Origin: Amycolatopsis umgeniensis
GTDB taxonomy: Bacteria; Actinomycetota; Actinomycetes; Mycobacteriales; Pseudonocardiaceae
NCBI RefSeq assembly: GCF_014205155.1
Contig: NZ_JACHMX010000001.1
Coordinates: 6,820,001 to 6,884,000, forward strand
Length of the DNA stretch: 64,000 nucleotides
Reading direction: 5' to 3'
The position numbers were made by a program, and so were the translations under genes. Positions 16,311-25,026 of this stretch are shown here, one piece after another (the first letter of the stretch is position 1; every line of letters starts with the position of its first letter). The notes below the pieces were generated by a model. It worked only from the letters and a program-made list of their open reading frames with translations. It ran no database searches and had not been told where the DNA came from.

Positions 16311-17684
16311 ATGGCGACCACTTCAGGGCTGTGCAAACTCCGGGTCCGTGCCCCGTCCGCCTGCTTCGAGCTGGCGGTTCCGGTGGACATCCCCCTGATC
16401 GACCTGATGCCGACGATCCTCGGTCACGCGGGCAGCGAGCTCGCGGAGGAGGGCGTCGACCACGACGGCTGGACGCTGCAGCGGCTCGGGGATCCACCGC
16501 TGGACCAGGAATCCACCGTCGACTCGCTGAACCTGCGCGACGGCGAGACCCTGCATCTGCGGCCCCGCCGCGAGCAGCTCCCCACAGTCCACTTCGACGA
16601 CATCATCGACGGACTGTCCACCGAGGCCCGCGGCCGTCCGGATTCGTGGAGCCCGCAAGCGACGCGCTGGACGATGCTCGGCGGTGTCCTGGCGTTCGTC
16701 GCGTTCGCGTTCGGGCTGCTGGTGTCCGCCCCGGCGGCTTGGCCGACGCTGGTCGCGGCCGCCGCCGCGGCGGTCTTCCTGCTTGTCTGCTCGGCCACCG
16801 CGGCCCGCGCGCTCGGCGACGAAACCGCGGCACTCGCGCTGGCACTGGCGGCTGTCCCGTTCGTCGGGCTCGCGGGCTCGATCGTCCCCAGTGGACCGGA
16901 CGGCATGGTGCTCACCGGCGCGCGGCTGCTGGCGGCCTGTGTGGCGGGCGCGGGAGCGGCGGCGCTCGGGCTCGCCGCGGTGGCGGGCGCCGCACCGGTC
17001 TTCATCTCCGTCGCGACACTCGGGTTGTTGTGCGCCTCCGGTGGTCTGGTGCTGATGCTCGGCGGCGCGAGTGCCGCCGCGTCCGCGACGATCATCGCGG
17101 TGGTCGCCGTGCTGCTCGGCGCGTTCGTGCCGCGGCTGGCCTTCCGGCTGGCCGGGCTGCGGCTGCCGGGACTGCCCACCAGCGCCCGCGAACTGCAGGA
17201 AGAACTCGAACCGCACGCCGGTGACGAGGTCGTCGGCAAGGGAAAGATCGCGGACTCCTTCGTGACCGCGTTGTTCACCGCGATCGGCGCCTCCTGCGTC
17301 GTCGCGATCGAATTCGTGGTCCGGGACAGCTCGTGGCAGGCCACCACGTTCGCCGCGGTGCTCAGCACCCTGTTGCTGGTGCACGGCCGCGCGCTGGGCA
17401 GCGTGTGGCAGCGTCTCTCGGTGATCGTGCCCGGCGTCTACGGCGTGCTGCGGCTGCTGCTCGCCACGCAGCTGGACTCGGCGAACCCGCTGCCGATGGT
17501 GGCTGGCGTGTTCGTGCTCGCCGCCGTGCTGATCGTGGCCAGATGGACACTGCCCGGCCGGAGGATGCTCCCGCAGTGGGGCAGGCTCGCGGACCTCGCG
17601 GAAACCCTCGCGGCGGTGTCGCTGCTGCCGCTGGCCTTGTGGCTGCTCGGCGTGTTCGCCTTCATGCGCGGTCTCGGGGGCTGA
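16311..17684 (+). CDS. eccD: Type VII secretion integral membrane protein EccD
   Basis: 457 residues. The first 90 residues form a ubiquitin-like (YukD-type) domain (CKLRVRAPSACFELAVPVDIPLIDLMPTIL is split across its first strands and helix). After a linker, about eleven hydrophobic helices follow from residue 120 to the end (for instance LGGVLAFVAFAFGLLVSAP and LLLATQLDSANPLPMVAGVF). This matches EccD, the channel-like subunit of ESX membrane complexes. It is followed after two bases by eccB, so the two are one operon. No eccE is found nearby. Confidence 0.92.
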   Translation: MATTSGLCKLRVRAPSACFELAVPVDIPLIDLMPTILGHAGSELAEEGVDHDGWTLQRLGDPPLDQESTVDSLNLRDGETLHLRPRREQLPTVHFDDIIDGLSTEARGRPDSWSPQATRWTMLGGVLAFVAFAFGLLVSAPAAWPTLVAAAAAAVFLLVCSATAARALGDETAALALALAAVPFVGLAGSIVPSGPDGMVLTGARLLAACVAGAGAAALGLAAVAGAAPVFISVATLGLLCASGGLVLMLGGASAAASATIIAVVAVLLGAFVPRLAFRLAGLRLPGLPTSARELQEELEPHAGDEVVGKGKIADSFVTALFTAIGASCVVAIEFVVRDSSWQATTFAAVLSTLLLVHGRALGSVWQRLSVIVPGVYGVLRLLLATQLDSANPLPMVAGVFVLAAVLIVARWTLPGRRMLPQWGRLADLAETLAAVSLLPLALWLLGVFAFMRGLGG

Positions 17685-17686
17685 GC

Positions 17687-19081
17687 GTGAACTCGAAGAC
17701 CGATCAGGTCCAGGCGCACAAGTTCATGCAGGGCAGGCTCTCGTCGGCTCTGCTGCGGGTCGATCCGGACGCACCGGAGAGCCCGCTCCAGCGAACATAC
17801 CGGGGCAGCATCATCGGTGTGCTGATCGCCGTCCTCGCCTGCCTCGGCATGCTGGTGTTCGGCCTCGTCTCACCGGGCGGGAACAAGTCGTGGCGGGTGG
17901 AGGGCGCGCTGGTCATCGCGGACTCGTCCGGGGCGCGCTTCCTCTACGCGGGCGGCAAACTCCTGCCGGTTCTCAACTACGCCTCGGCCAAACTCGTGGC
18001 GGGCAACCATCTCGTCGTGAAGCACGTCGGCGAAGCGTCACTGAAGGACGTGCCCCGGGGCGACCCGCTGGGCATCATCGGCGCGCCCGACTCGCTGCCG
18101 TCCCTCGCGACCGACCCGTGGGAGGTGTGCGCCGCGGCGGGCCGCGACCAGTCCGGGCCGACCACTTTGCGGGTGGGTGGGGTCACCTCGAACCCCCTCG
18201 GCGACGACGCAGCCGTCGTGGTCGTCACCGAAGACGGGGCGAACTTCCTGCTGTGGCGCGGCAAACGTCATCGCGTGACGACAGCGAGGGGCGCGCTCGA
18301 CGCGCTGGACGGGGTCCTGCAGCCGGTGAAGGCGTCCTCGGCGCTGCTCGACGCTCTTCCTGCCGGGCCGGACTTCGGGCCGCCCGCGATCGACGGGCTC
18401 GGCACCGAGGTGCCCGGCCTCGGCGCGGTCGGCAGGCTGTACACGGTGGCGGGCGAGCCCGCACAGCCTTACGTGCTCACGCGATCGGGGCTCCGGCCGA
18501 TCTCGGAACTCGACGCACGGCTGCTGACCGTGGACCCGGAGGTCCGCCGCCTCGCCTACGACGGCGGTGAGGTCGCGACGGCGTCGCTGCCCGGCCGGGT
18601 GGTCAGCGAGCATCTGTCCCCGTCCGAACCGCCGCCACCCCTGAAGCCGCCCAAGGCGACAACCCTCCACAGTGGACAAGCACTGTGCGCGGTCGTCACC
18701 CCGGACGGCGACACGCCGCGTACGCAGGTCGCGATCGCCGACAGACTCTCCGGAGCGGGGCAACCGCCGTTCAGCCAGCCCGGTGTCGCGGCGCCTTGTG
18801 TGCGGGTCGACCGGATCGCGGTGCGGCCCGGTTCCGGCGCCCTTGTCAAGGCGACGGCGGCGTCGGGGAGGCCCGGCGACGCGCTCTTCCTCGTGACCGA
18901 CACCGGCGTCAAGTACCCCGTGCCTCCTGAAGGCGCGAAGGCGCTCGGCCTCGAACCTTCCGGTGCCCGCGGTTTGCCGACGCCGTTGCTGAATCTGCTG
19001 CCGACCGGGGCCGCGCTGGACCCGTCGGTGCTGCGTGACGGAGGTGCGGTGCTGCCCGCGGCCGCCGCGTGCGGTTCTTGA
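17687..19081 (+). CDS. eccB: Type VII secretion protein EccB
   Basis: 464 residues from a GTG two bases after the eccD stop; a much longer frame upstream only overlaps eccD. The N-terminus DQVQAHKFMQGRLSSALLR is the conserved EccB cytoplasmic segment. One membrane helix follows (IIGVLIAVLACLGMLVFGL, about residues 42-60), then a large external domain with the repeated short strands of the EccB propeller-like fold (R1-R4 domains). EccB is an ESX core component with its bulk outside the cytoplasmic membrane. Length and order are typical; eccD-eccB adjacency supports the call. Confidence 0.92.
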   Translation: MNSKTDQVQAHKFMQGRLSSALLRVDPDAPESPLQRTYRGSIIGVLIAVLACLGMLVFGLVSPGGNKSWRVEGALVIADSSGARFLYAGGKLLPVLNYASAKLVAGNHLVVKHVGEASLKDVPRGDPLGIIGAPDSLPSLATDPWEVCAAAGRDQSGPTTLRVGGVTSNPLGDDAAVVVVTEDGANFLLWRGKRHRVTTARGALDALDGVLQPVKASSALLDALPAGPDFGPPAIDGLGTEVPGLGAVGRLYTVAGEPAQPYVLTRSGLRPISELDARLLTVDPEVRRLAYDGGEVATASLPGRVVSEHLSPSEPPPPLKPPKATTLHSGQALCAVVTPDGDTPRTQVAIADRLSGAGQPPFSQPGVAAPCVRVDRIAVRPGSGALVKATAASGRPGDALFLVTDTGVKYPVPPEGAKALGLEPSGARGLPTPLLNLLPTGAALDPSVLRDGGAVLPAAAACGS

Positions 19082-19103
19082 CCAGCGGAACCCGCGAAGC
19101 AAC

Positions 19104-19126
19104 TTCTGCCGGTGGTTCCGCATGGT
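19104..19126 (+). promoter_or_regulatory. Shared island promoter element, copy B (upstream of the esx operon)
   Basis: TTCTGCCG, nine bases (GTGGTTCCG), then CATGGT, ending 67 bases before the first WXG100 start codon. GTG follows 18 bases after CATGGT as in the other strong copies. It implies that the substrate operon is transcribed separately from eccD-eccB. Confidence 0.65.
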
Positions 19127-19193
19127 CTCCCGCGTCCGGTGTTGGTGAGCTTGCCCTGGAGCGTCAGCGACACCACGGGAAGGACGACCACCG

Positions 19194-19532
19194 ATGAGCA
19201 TGCCGCATTTCCAAAAGACCGACTCGGGCATGAAAGGTGGCCTCACGGCCATCCAGACCTGCGAAGACGAATGCAAGAGGATCCACAGCGGGGTGACCTC
19301 CGTCCGCGCGGACCTCAAGAACGACTGGCAGGGCGCGGCTTCCCAGACCTTCCTCAACCAGCTCGAGGGATGGGAGACGGAATACCTCCAGGTGCTCAAT
19401 CTGCTCACGGAGATCAAGGAAATGGTCAACGCGAGTGACCAGCAGATGAACACCGCCGAAGACGAGATCAACATGTACGCGGCCACGTCGTTCGGCGGCG
19501 AAAGCGACCGCGTCCTCAAAGAACTGTCCTGA
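19194..19532 (+). CDS. WXG100 family protein (ESX substrate), first of pair
   Basis: 112 residues, the size of WXG100 proteins. Two long amphipathic helices are joined by a turn with the diagnostic WxG motif (NDWQGAASQTFLNQL, W near residue 45). Such proteins form four-helix bundles with a partner and are exported by EccC. The second WXG100 gene follows 19 bases downstream, so the products probably form a heterodimer. First gene of the long substrate operon, with the shared promoter element upstream. The C-terminus is longer than usual (YAATSFGGESDRVLKEL), which may hold the secretion signal. Confidence 0.9.
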   Translation: MSMPHFQKTDSGMKGGLTAIQTCEDECKRIHSGVTSVRADLKNDWQGAASQTFLNQLEGWETEYLQVLNLLTEIKEMVNASDQQMNTAEDEINMYAATSFGGESDRVLKELS

Positions 19533-19551
19533 GCACCGAAAGGAAACGATC

Positions 19552-19854
19552 ATGACCTCCCCCAATGACGGTTTCGCGGTCAGCGGCAACCTCCCGCACC
19601 TCGCCGAGCGCATGGTCGGGCTGAGCAAGGCGATCGACAACGCGCTGATCGATCTGGAGAAGTCCCTCAAGCCGATGACCGACACCTGGCTCGGTCAGGG
19701 TGCGACGTCCTACAAGGACTTGCAGGACAAGTGGCACGCCACGACCAGTGCGATGGAAGGCCGGTTCACCAAGGGCCACCAGACGCTGTCCCTGTCTTTC
19801 GAGAACTACACGCGCACCGACAAGAGCATCGGGGCGAAGTTCCAGGGAATCTAG
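19552..19854 (+). CDS. WXG100 family protein (ESX substrate), second of pair
   Basis: 100 residues with the helix-turn-helix WXG100 layout; the motif is DTWLGQGATSYKDLQDKW (W near residue 45) followed by a second helix. It begins 19 bases after the first WXG100 gene behind a good AAAGGAAA ribosome site. Family knowledge says the pair would be co-secreted as a folded heterodimer. A Y/F-xxx-D/E-type export signal is not obvious at its end, so the partner may carry it. Confidence 0.88.
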   Translation: MTSPNDGFAVSGNLPHLAERMVGLSKAIDNALIDLEKSLKPMTDTWLGQGATSYKDLQDKWHATTSAMEGRFTKGHQTLSLSFENYTRTDKSIGAKFQGI

Positions 19855-19886
19855 GTCCTGGCCGGTCGCGGGGAAAGGAGTAGGGC

Positions 19887-20309
19887 GTGGCGGAGAAGCC
19901 GGACAGCGGCGACATCAAGATCACCCCCAGTTTTCTGAAGGATTTCCAGGAGAAGGTCCTGCAGAAGATGGTCGACGATCTGGTGAAGGATCCGAACGTC
20001 GCGGAGCTGGCCCAGACCTTGACCAGCGCCAAGGGAAAACGGCGGCTGCTGGCGGGGTCCGAGGACTGGGAGCCCGCCAGGCTGCTGATCGAGAAATACG
20101 AATCCACCACCGGGACGGCACCGACGTTGTACAACCAGGTCGACGCGATCCGGAAACAGCTGATCACGTTGAACGAGAACATCTCGTACGTGGTGGCCAT
20201 CGCGGAGAAGGGCGAGGACGAGAACCTCAAACTGTCCACCGAACTGAACATGAGCCAGCTCGGCGAGATCTTCACGACCACTCCCGCTCCGCCGCCCGCG
20301 GGGAGCTGA
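19887..20309 (+). CDS. Helical protein of the esx operon, function unknown
   Basis: 140 residues from GTG with AAAGGAG just upstream. The sequence is charged and helical throughout (KDFQEKVLQKMVDDLVKD, then LYNQVDAIRKQLITLNENISYVV), with a proline-rich tail. No WxG motif, signal peptide or membrane helix. The size and the second-half coiled-coil character are reminiscent of chaperone- or adaptor-like partners, but no family is recognised. It lies between the WXG100 pair and the large substrate-like gene, six bases from the latter. Confidence 0.7.
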   Translation: MAEKPDSGDIKITPSFLKDFQEKVLQKMVDDLVKDPNVAELAQTLTSAKGKRRLLAGSEDWEPARLLIEKYESTTGTAPTLYNQVDAIRKQLITLNENISYVVAIAEKGEDENLKLSTELNMSQLGEIFTTTPAPPPAGS

Positions 20310-20315
20310 GCCGCG

Positions 20316-22388
20316 ATGACTTCCGGACTTCCAGGAGGATCGAAGACGCCGTGGGAGGACGTCCTCAACTACTTCACCGGCGCCGGCCCGACGGGTGAAC
20401 TCAAGAAGATGCCCCTTCGCGAGAGCATCATGGGCGTCCAGTGGCTCAAATGGGACATCTGGTCGTCGACCCGGCACTACCACGGTTATCGGCCGAGCGG
20501 CTGGGACTACACCGTCAACAGTTACTCGAGCACGAGAGAGTTCTGGGCGGTGGCCAGCGCGAACTACGAGGCTTTCGGGCCGGTGATGACCGCCTACTAC
20601 GGCGGTATGAACGACATCCTCGACTCGATGAACGGCTACTACAACACCAACCCGGTGGCGCAGCCGTCGACGTTCACCAAGGCGTTCAACGCCTTGAACG
20701 GCACGAAAACCCTGCTCACCGGGATGTCCACCGGTTTGGGAAGCTGGCGGGACCAGGTCGGGAAGAAGGGTGACGACTTCCAGGGCACCGGTGCCGGAGC
20801 GTTCCGCGAAGTGCTCGACGGAGTGATCTACCGGTGCGACAACCTGGTGAGCCAGCTGGGAACGCGTCCTGATCAGCTGAAGACGAAAAGCCCGGAGGAC
20901 AACCCCGAGACGAAGGACGCGAACGAAGCCTCGGCCGGTCTTCGCTGGGCTTTCGACAAACTCCACGAGGCTTATGCCAAGTGGATGTCGGATGCCATGG
21001 TCACTTGCACCACCGCCAAGTTCGGGACCTTCGACGTGAAGGGCAGCCAGCTGGCCTGGCCGGGTGGTTGCCTCACGGCGATCTGGAACTGTGACGCCTT
21101 CACCGCGGATCTGAAGCGGAACAGGACCACCGACAGCTATTGGGGTTTCGAAGACCGTTACCCGAAGAGCGACCTCATCGGCGCGGACGCCAGGAGCCCC
21201 GAATTCTGGAACGCGCTCATCGACGCGGCGAAAGCTCTTTGGACCGACCACATGACGACCACGCTCGACGTGGCCGCCAACTCCGTGCTCAAGGACCTTC
21301 CCCCGAACTACAACGAACTTGCCCTTCTGCTGCCGCAGATCAGGGAGCCGAGGCGGCTCAATCTCCACAAGCCGCCGCCGACCACCCCTCCGCCTCCTCC
21401 GGGATCACAGACCCCGCCGCCACCGCCTCCCGGCTCGAAGGACGGGCCGCCGAAGCCGCCTCCCGGGTCCAAGGACGGGCCGCCGAAGGTTCCGGATCCC
21501 AGCAAGGACAACAAGGACACCAAGGCGCCGCCCCCGCCGCCGACCGACAAGAACAACCCGCCGTTCCCGAACATCCCGAACAAGCCGCCGCCCGTGGGCC
21601 CGAAACCGGACGACAACCTGAAGGCGCCGACGGGCTCGACGATCGGGCCGGACGGCGTCGTCCTCGGCCCGGACAAGAAGCCGCTGCTCGATCCGTTCGG
21701 ACGGCAGATCGTCGTGCCGCCGGGTTCCCGGATCGGCCCGAACGGCGACATCCTCGGCCCGAAGGGCGACAAGCTCACCGAGAAGGACCGGCTGGCCCGG
21801 CCGGAGCCGGTCAAGAAGGACGGCCCCGCTCAGAACGAGCTCGACCAGTATCTGAAGTCGTTGCGCGGCAACAACGCCCCGTCGATGCCGACTTTGCTGT
21901 CGGGAGCGCCCTCGTCGGTCTCGATGTCCTCCGGTGGCCCGCTGGGTGTCCACAGTGGACTTTCGGCGCCGCACGCGGGTTCGATCGGCGACGGCAAGCC
22001 CGCGCCCACCGTGTCTTCGCCCGAGAAACCGGTGACGACCGAGGGCGGCCCGTCGCTGATCAAGAACCCGCCGGGCACCGGCGCGCCGCAGAACGGGATG
22101 GGCGGGGTGCCGTTCTACCCGCCCACCGCGGGCGGCGCCGGGGCGGGCGCGGGCGCGGACCAGAACAAGGGCGAACGCGACCGGACGACGTGGCTCGCCG
22201 AGGACGAGGAGACCTGGGGTACCGACCCGAAGCTCCCGCCGTCGGTGCTCGGTGCCCGCAGACGCGGCAGGCGGCTCGCGGGACGCGGGACCGGCGGCCC
22301 GAACAACTACGGACAGGGAGGAAACGATGGCCGACTGGCTGGAGGATCAACTTCACCAGGCTATGGCCACGCTGAAGGATCAGCGTGA
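20316..22388 (+). CDS. Large ESX-associated protein with proline-rich tail (paralogue 1)
   Basis: 690 residues. The first 350 residues are helical and include FWAVASANYEAFGPVMTAYYGG and FQGTGAGAFREVLD, resembling an extended WXG100-like bundle. A proline/glycine-rich linker (PPPGSKDGPPK repeats) follows at about 350-440, then a strand-rich SxIGPDGxVLGPDxKPLLDPFGR repeat, and a C-terminal block with VPFYPPTAGG and WLAEDEETWGTDP. The same plan is seen in the 642-residue gene at 22742. It is probably a secreted substrate or cell-surface component. The end overlaps the next gene by 62 bases. Confidence 0.82.
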   Translation: MTSGLPGGSKTPWEDVLNYFTGAGPTGELKKMPLRESIMGVQWLKWDIWSSTRHYHGYRPSGWDYTVNSYSSTREFWAVASANYEAFGPVMTAYYGGMNDILDSMNGYYNTNPVAQPSTFTKAFNALNGTKTLLTGMSTGLGSWRDQVGKKGDDFQGTGAGAFREVLDGVIYRCDNLVSQLGTRPDQLKTKSPEDNPETKDANEASAGLRWAFDKLHEAYAKWMSDAMVTCTTAKFGTFDVKGSQLAWPGGCLTAIWNCDAFTADLKRNRTTDSYWGFEDRYPKSDLIGADARSPEFWNALIDAAKALWTDHMTTTLDVAANSVLKDLPPNYNELALLLPQIREPRRLNLHKPPPTTPPPPPGSQTPPPPPPGSKDGPPKPPPGSKDGPPKVPDPSKDNKDTKAPPPPPTDKNNPPFPNIPNKPPPVGPKPDDNLKAPTGSTIGPDGVVLGPDKKPLLDPFGRQIVVPPGSRIGPNGDILGPKGDKLTEKDRLARPEPVKKDGPAQNELDQYLKSLRGNNAPSMPTLLSGAPSSVSMSSGGPLGVHSGLSAPHAGSIGDGKPAPTVSSPEKPVTTEGGPSLIKNPPGTGAPQNGMGGVPFYPPTAGGAGAGAGADQNKGERDRTTWLAEDEETWGTDPKLPPSVLGARRRGRRLAGRGTGGPNNYGQGGNDGRLAGGSTSPGYGHAEGSA

Positions 22389-22737
22389 CCGGATCGAGTC
22401 GGCGAAGGCCGAACTCGCCGCGCGGACGACTTCCGCGACCTCCGCGGATCACCTGGTCACCGTGACCGTGGACGCGCAGAACACCGTGGTGGGCATGAAG
22501 TTCCACACCACCAAGTACCGCTCGATGGCACCGGAGCAACTCGCGAGGACCCTGGTCGACGTGCTCGGCCGCGCCCGGCGGGAGATGGCGGACACGGTGG
22601 TCGAGGTCTTCGGCCCGCTCATGGACCAGCGCGACGACCTCCGCGCGGCCATGACGGGCAACACCGAGGTCGACAAGGCGTTCGCGGGGCTCTGGAACGA
22701 GGCGCCGTCGGACGTCTTCGGCAGGCGAAGGGACTGA
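22327..22737 (+). CDS. YbaB/EbfC-like small protein in the esx operon
   Basis: 136 residues. The ATG at 22327 with AGGGAGG upstream was chosen over an earlier in-frame start lying deeper in the preceding gene. The pattern is that of the YbaB/EbfC fold: an N-terminal helix (LEDQLHQAMATLKDQRDRIESAKAELA), a central sheet with LVTVTVDAQNTVVGMKF, then LARTLVDVLGRARREM. YbaB-type proteins also occur in mycobacterial ESX-1 regions (EspL). Whether it binds DNA or a substrate is unknown. It overlaps the previous gene by 62 bases and ends four bases before the next start. Confidence 0.75.
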   Translation: MADWLEDQLHQAMATLKDQRDRIESAKAELAARTTSATSADHLVTVTVDAQNTVVGMKFHTTKYRSMAPEQLARTLVDVLGRARREMADTVVEVFGPLMDQRDDLRAAMTGNTEVDKAFAGLWNEAPSDVFGRRRD

Positions 22738-22741
22738 TCCC

Positions 22742-24670
22742 GTGATCCTGGGCGGGCCGGACTCGCGGACGTGGGTGTGGGAGCAGGCGCTCAACATCTT
22801 CTCGTCGGAACCCAACTTTCCCCTCGTGCCCTCGCGTGAGGACATCATCAAGAAGACCTGGCTGTCTTGGGGCACCCACACGCATATCCGCGGTCCGAGC
22901 AACAAGGTGCCGACGAATCTGATCCACGCCGAGATCATGACGGCCTACACGTCGTACTACGCCACCGCCGACGCGACCCCGGAAATGACCGAACTGGCGG
23001 CGAAGTACTCGACGAACATCGACAAGATCGTGTACTCCTTGCTCGACGATTCGAACGACATCGGCAAGCGGTCCACCTTCGAACGGGCGGCGAACACGCT
23101 GGGCGGTACGGCGCATCTGCTGTTCGAGCAGTTGGGTCCATTGCAGACCTGGCGCGACAACACTGGGCATCGCGGAGACGCCTTCCAAGGCACCGGCGCG
23201 GAAGCGTTCTGGACGGTGCTCGACAAGCTCACCCATCGCTGCGCCGACCTGATCGAGCAGATGATGCGGGAACGCGCGTCCTGGGTCGCGCTCCAGGACG
23301 CGAAGCAACTGATGGAGCACTTCGCCGGGTACCTCAACGACGGACGCGAAATGTGGGAGGGCGGCAACTCCTTCACCTACGACACCGGGTTGGGCTTCTC
23401 GGTCACGGCGTCCGGAAAGGACCTGTCCACCCCCGTCGGGGTGATCCGCGCGATCTGGCAGGCGCCGGAACTGGTCAAGGACGTCAACAGCCACGAGGCG
23501 TACAGCTACTACGCGGACGCGGTGGGGGACAACACGCCGGCGAGCACGATCCTCGGTGGCAAGTTCAGCGAGTCCGGACCGCGGGAGAAGCTGGAGCTGG
23601 CGGCGAAGCGGGTCTGGGGCGATCATCTCGTCCTGGTGGACAGCTGGGGCGCCAGCGCGGTCGGCCTGCTGGAGGCGGCCTACCAGACGGCCAGGCAGTA
23701 CCTGCCGGAGATCCGGACACCGGTTTATCTGAACCTTTCCGGCGGCTCCGGTGACAGTGGCACCGGTGACGGCGGCCAGGGTGACGGCGGGCCCGGGCCC
23801 GCCGGGGGAGACGGCCCGGCCAAGGATGAAGGGCCGGTCTTCACCGAAAAGTCCTCGGCACCGCCTCCACCACCGCCGCCGTTCATCAAGACCGGTCCTC
23901 CTCCGCCTCCCGTTCCCGGTGGGTCGAACCCGTTCCTGAAGGTGCCGACCGGTTCGTACGTCGGCCCGGACGGTGTCGTCATCGGCCCCGACGGCAAGCC
24001 CGTGCTGGGCCCCGACGGCAGGCCGATCATCGTCCCGCCGGGTTCCCGGGTGAGCGGCAACGGCGAGATCATCGGCCCGAGGGGCTCGGGGAACCTCGAG
24101 CAGAAAGACCGGCTGCGCAAGCCTTATCCGCCGCCGGAGGGCGTCCGGAAGAGCTACAACGGCGAGTCGGCGCTGGAACGGCACCTCAAGTCGTTGCGGC
24201 GTACGCCACCGCCGTCGTTGCCGCCGCTGCGCGCACCGGACTCCCTGCCGATCACGATGTCGAGGTACGACCCCCAGTCGAACTTCCACAGCGGGCCGGG
24301 CTCGCTCGGCGGCGGCCGGATGGGCGTATCGCCGGAAGTGCCCGCGCCAGGCGGGAAAACGGCGGGGCAGCAAGCTCCGCTCGGTGGGCCCAAGGGCACT
24401 TCGGGCAACGGCGTGCCGTTCTACCCGCCGACGGCCGGTGGCCCCGGCAGCGCGGGCCAGGGGAAGGGCGAACGCGACCGGACGACGTGGCTCGCCGAGG
24501 ACGAGGAGACCTGGGGGACCGATCCGACGGTCGCGCCCGGTGTCCTGGGCAGACGACGGCGCCGGTCGCGGGCGGGCGTCCCGCAGAGCACGAACCCGGA
24601 ACGCGACTACACGTTCGGGCTCGGCCAGAAACCCGCTGCCGGTCACGGCACGGGCACCACCACCGGATGA
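22742..24670 (+). CDS. Large ESX-associated protein with proline-rich tail (paralogue 2)
   Basis: 642 residues from GTG. It follows the plan of the 690-residue gene: helical first half (for example YSTNIDKIVYSLLDDSNDI and FQGTGAEAFWTVLDKL), proline-rich linker (PPPPPPPFIKTGPPPPPVPGG), GPDGVVIGPDGKPVLGPDG repeat, and the ending VPFYPPTAGG...WLAEDEETWGTDP followed by a basic segment. The matching FQGTGA and WLAEDEETWGTDP blocks show that the two arose by duplication around the YbaB-like gene. Likely an exported partner of the WXG100 proteins; no enzymatic motif was seen. Confidence 0.82.
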   Translation: MILGGPDSRTWVWEQALNIFSSEPNFPLVPSREDIIKKTWLSWGTHTHIRGPSNKVPTNLIHAEIMTAYTSYYATADATPEMTELAAKYSTNIDKIVYSLLDDSNDIGKRSTFERAANTLGGTAHLLFEQLGPLQTWRDNTGHRGDAFQGTGAEAFWTVLDKLTHRCADLIEQMMRERASWVALQDAKQLMEHFAGYLNDGREMWEGGNSFTYDTGLGFSVTASGKDLSTPVGVIRAIWQAPELVKDVNSHEAYSYYADAVGDNTPASTILGGKFSESGPREKLELAAKRVWGDHLVLVDSWGASAVGLLEAAYQTARQYLPEIRTPVYLNLSGGSGDSGTGDGGQGDGGPGPAGGDGPAKDEGPVFTEKSSAPPPPPPPFIKTGPPPPPVPGGSNPFLKVPTGSYVGPDGVVIGPDGKPVLGPDGRPIIVPPGSRVSGNGEIIGPRGSGNLEQKDRLRKPYPPPEGVRKSYNGESALERHLKSLRRTPPPSLPPLRAPDSLPITMSRYDPQSNFHSGPGSLGGGRMGVSPEVPAPGGKTAGQQAPLGGPKGTSGNGVPFYPPTAGGPGSAGQGKGERDRTTWLAEDEETWGTDPTVAPGVLGRRRRRSRAGVPQSTNPERDYTFGLGQKPAAGHGTGTTTG

Positions 24671-24682
24671 GGACGGGAGACC

Positions 24683-25000
24683 ATGGCGAACTTCAGCGCG
24701 GATCCGAGGTCCATGGAGGTCATCTCGGAGGGATACAGCTCGATCGCGGCGAAGATGTACCGGATCTGCGAACTCGGCCAGGACCGCATCGATCTGCTGC
24801 TCGAAGCCTGCGGTGACGACGAGATGGGCGAGGAGATCAAAGGCAATCTCCACACCCCGGCGGCGAAGATCGAGGGCGCCTTCACCTCGATCAGCACTGT
24901 CGTCGAGAACCAGACCAACGTGACGAAGGGCATGGCCGCCCAGCTCGCCGCGGCCGAGAGCACGAACGTCGTGAACGTCCACAAAGGTCTCAAGCGTTAG
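24683..25000 (+). CDS. EspC/WXG100-like small helical protein
   Basis: 105 residues, two long helices (SMEVISEGYSSIAAKMYRICEL and KIEGAFTSISTVVENQTNVTKGMAAQL), no WxG. Size and shape fit the EspC-like branch of ESX-secreted proteins, in which the WxG turn is missing. Preceded by GACGGGAGA. Its TAG stop overlaps a possible GTG start of the next gene. The call rests on size, fold pattern and operon position. Confidence 0.6.
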   Translation: MANFSADPRSMEVISEGYSSIAAKMYRICELGQDRIDLLLEACGDDEMGEEIKGNLHTPAAKIEGAFTSISTVVENQTNVTKGMAAQLAAAESTNVVNVHKGLKR

Positions 25001-25026
25001 TGAACGACCAAGGAAGCGGGAACACC

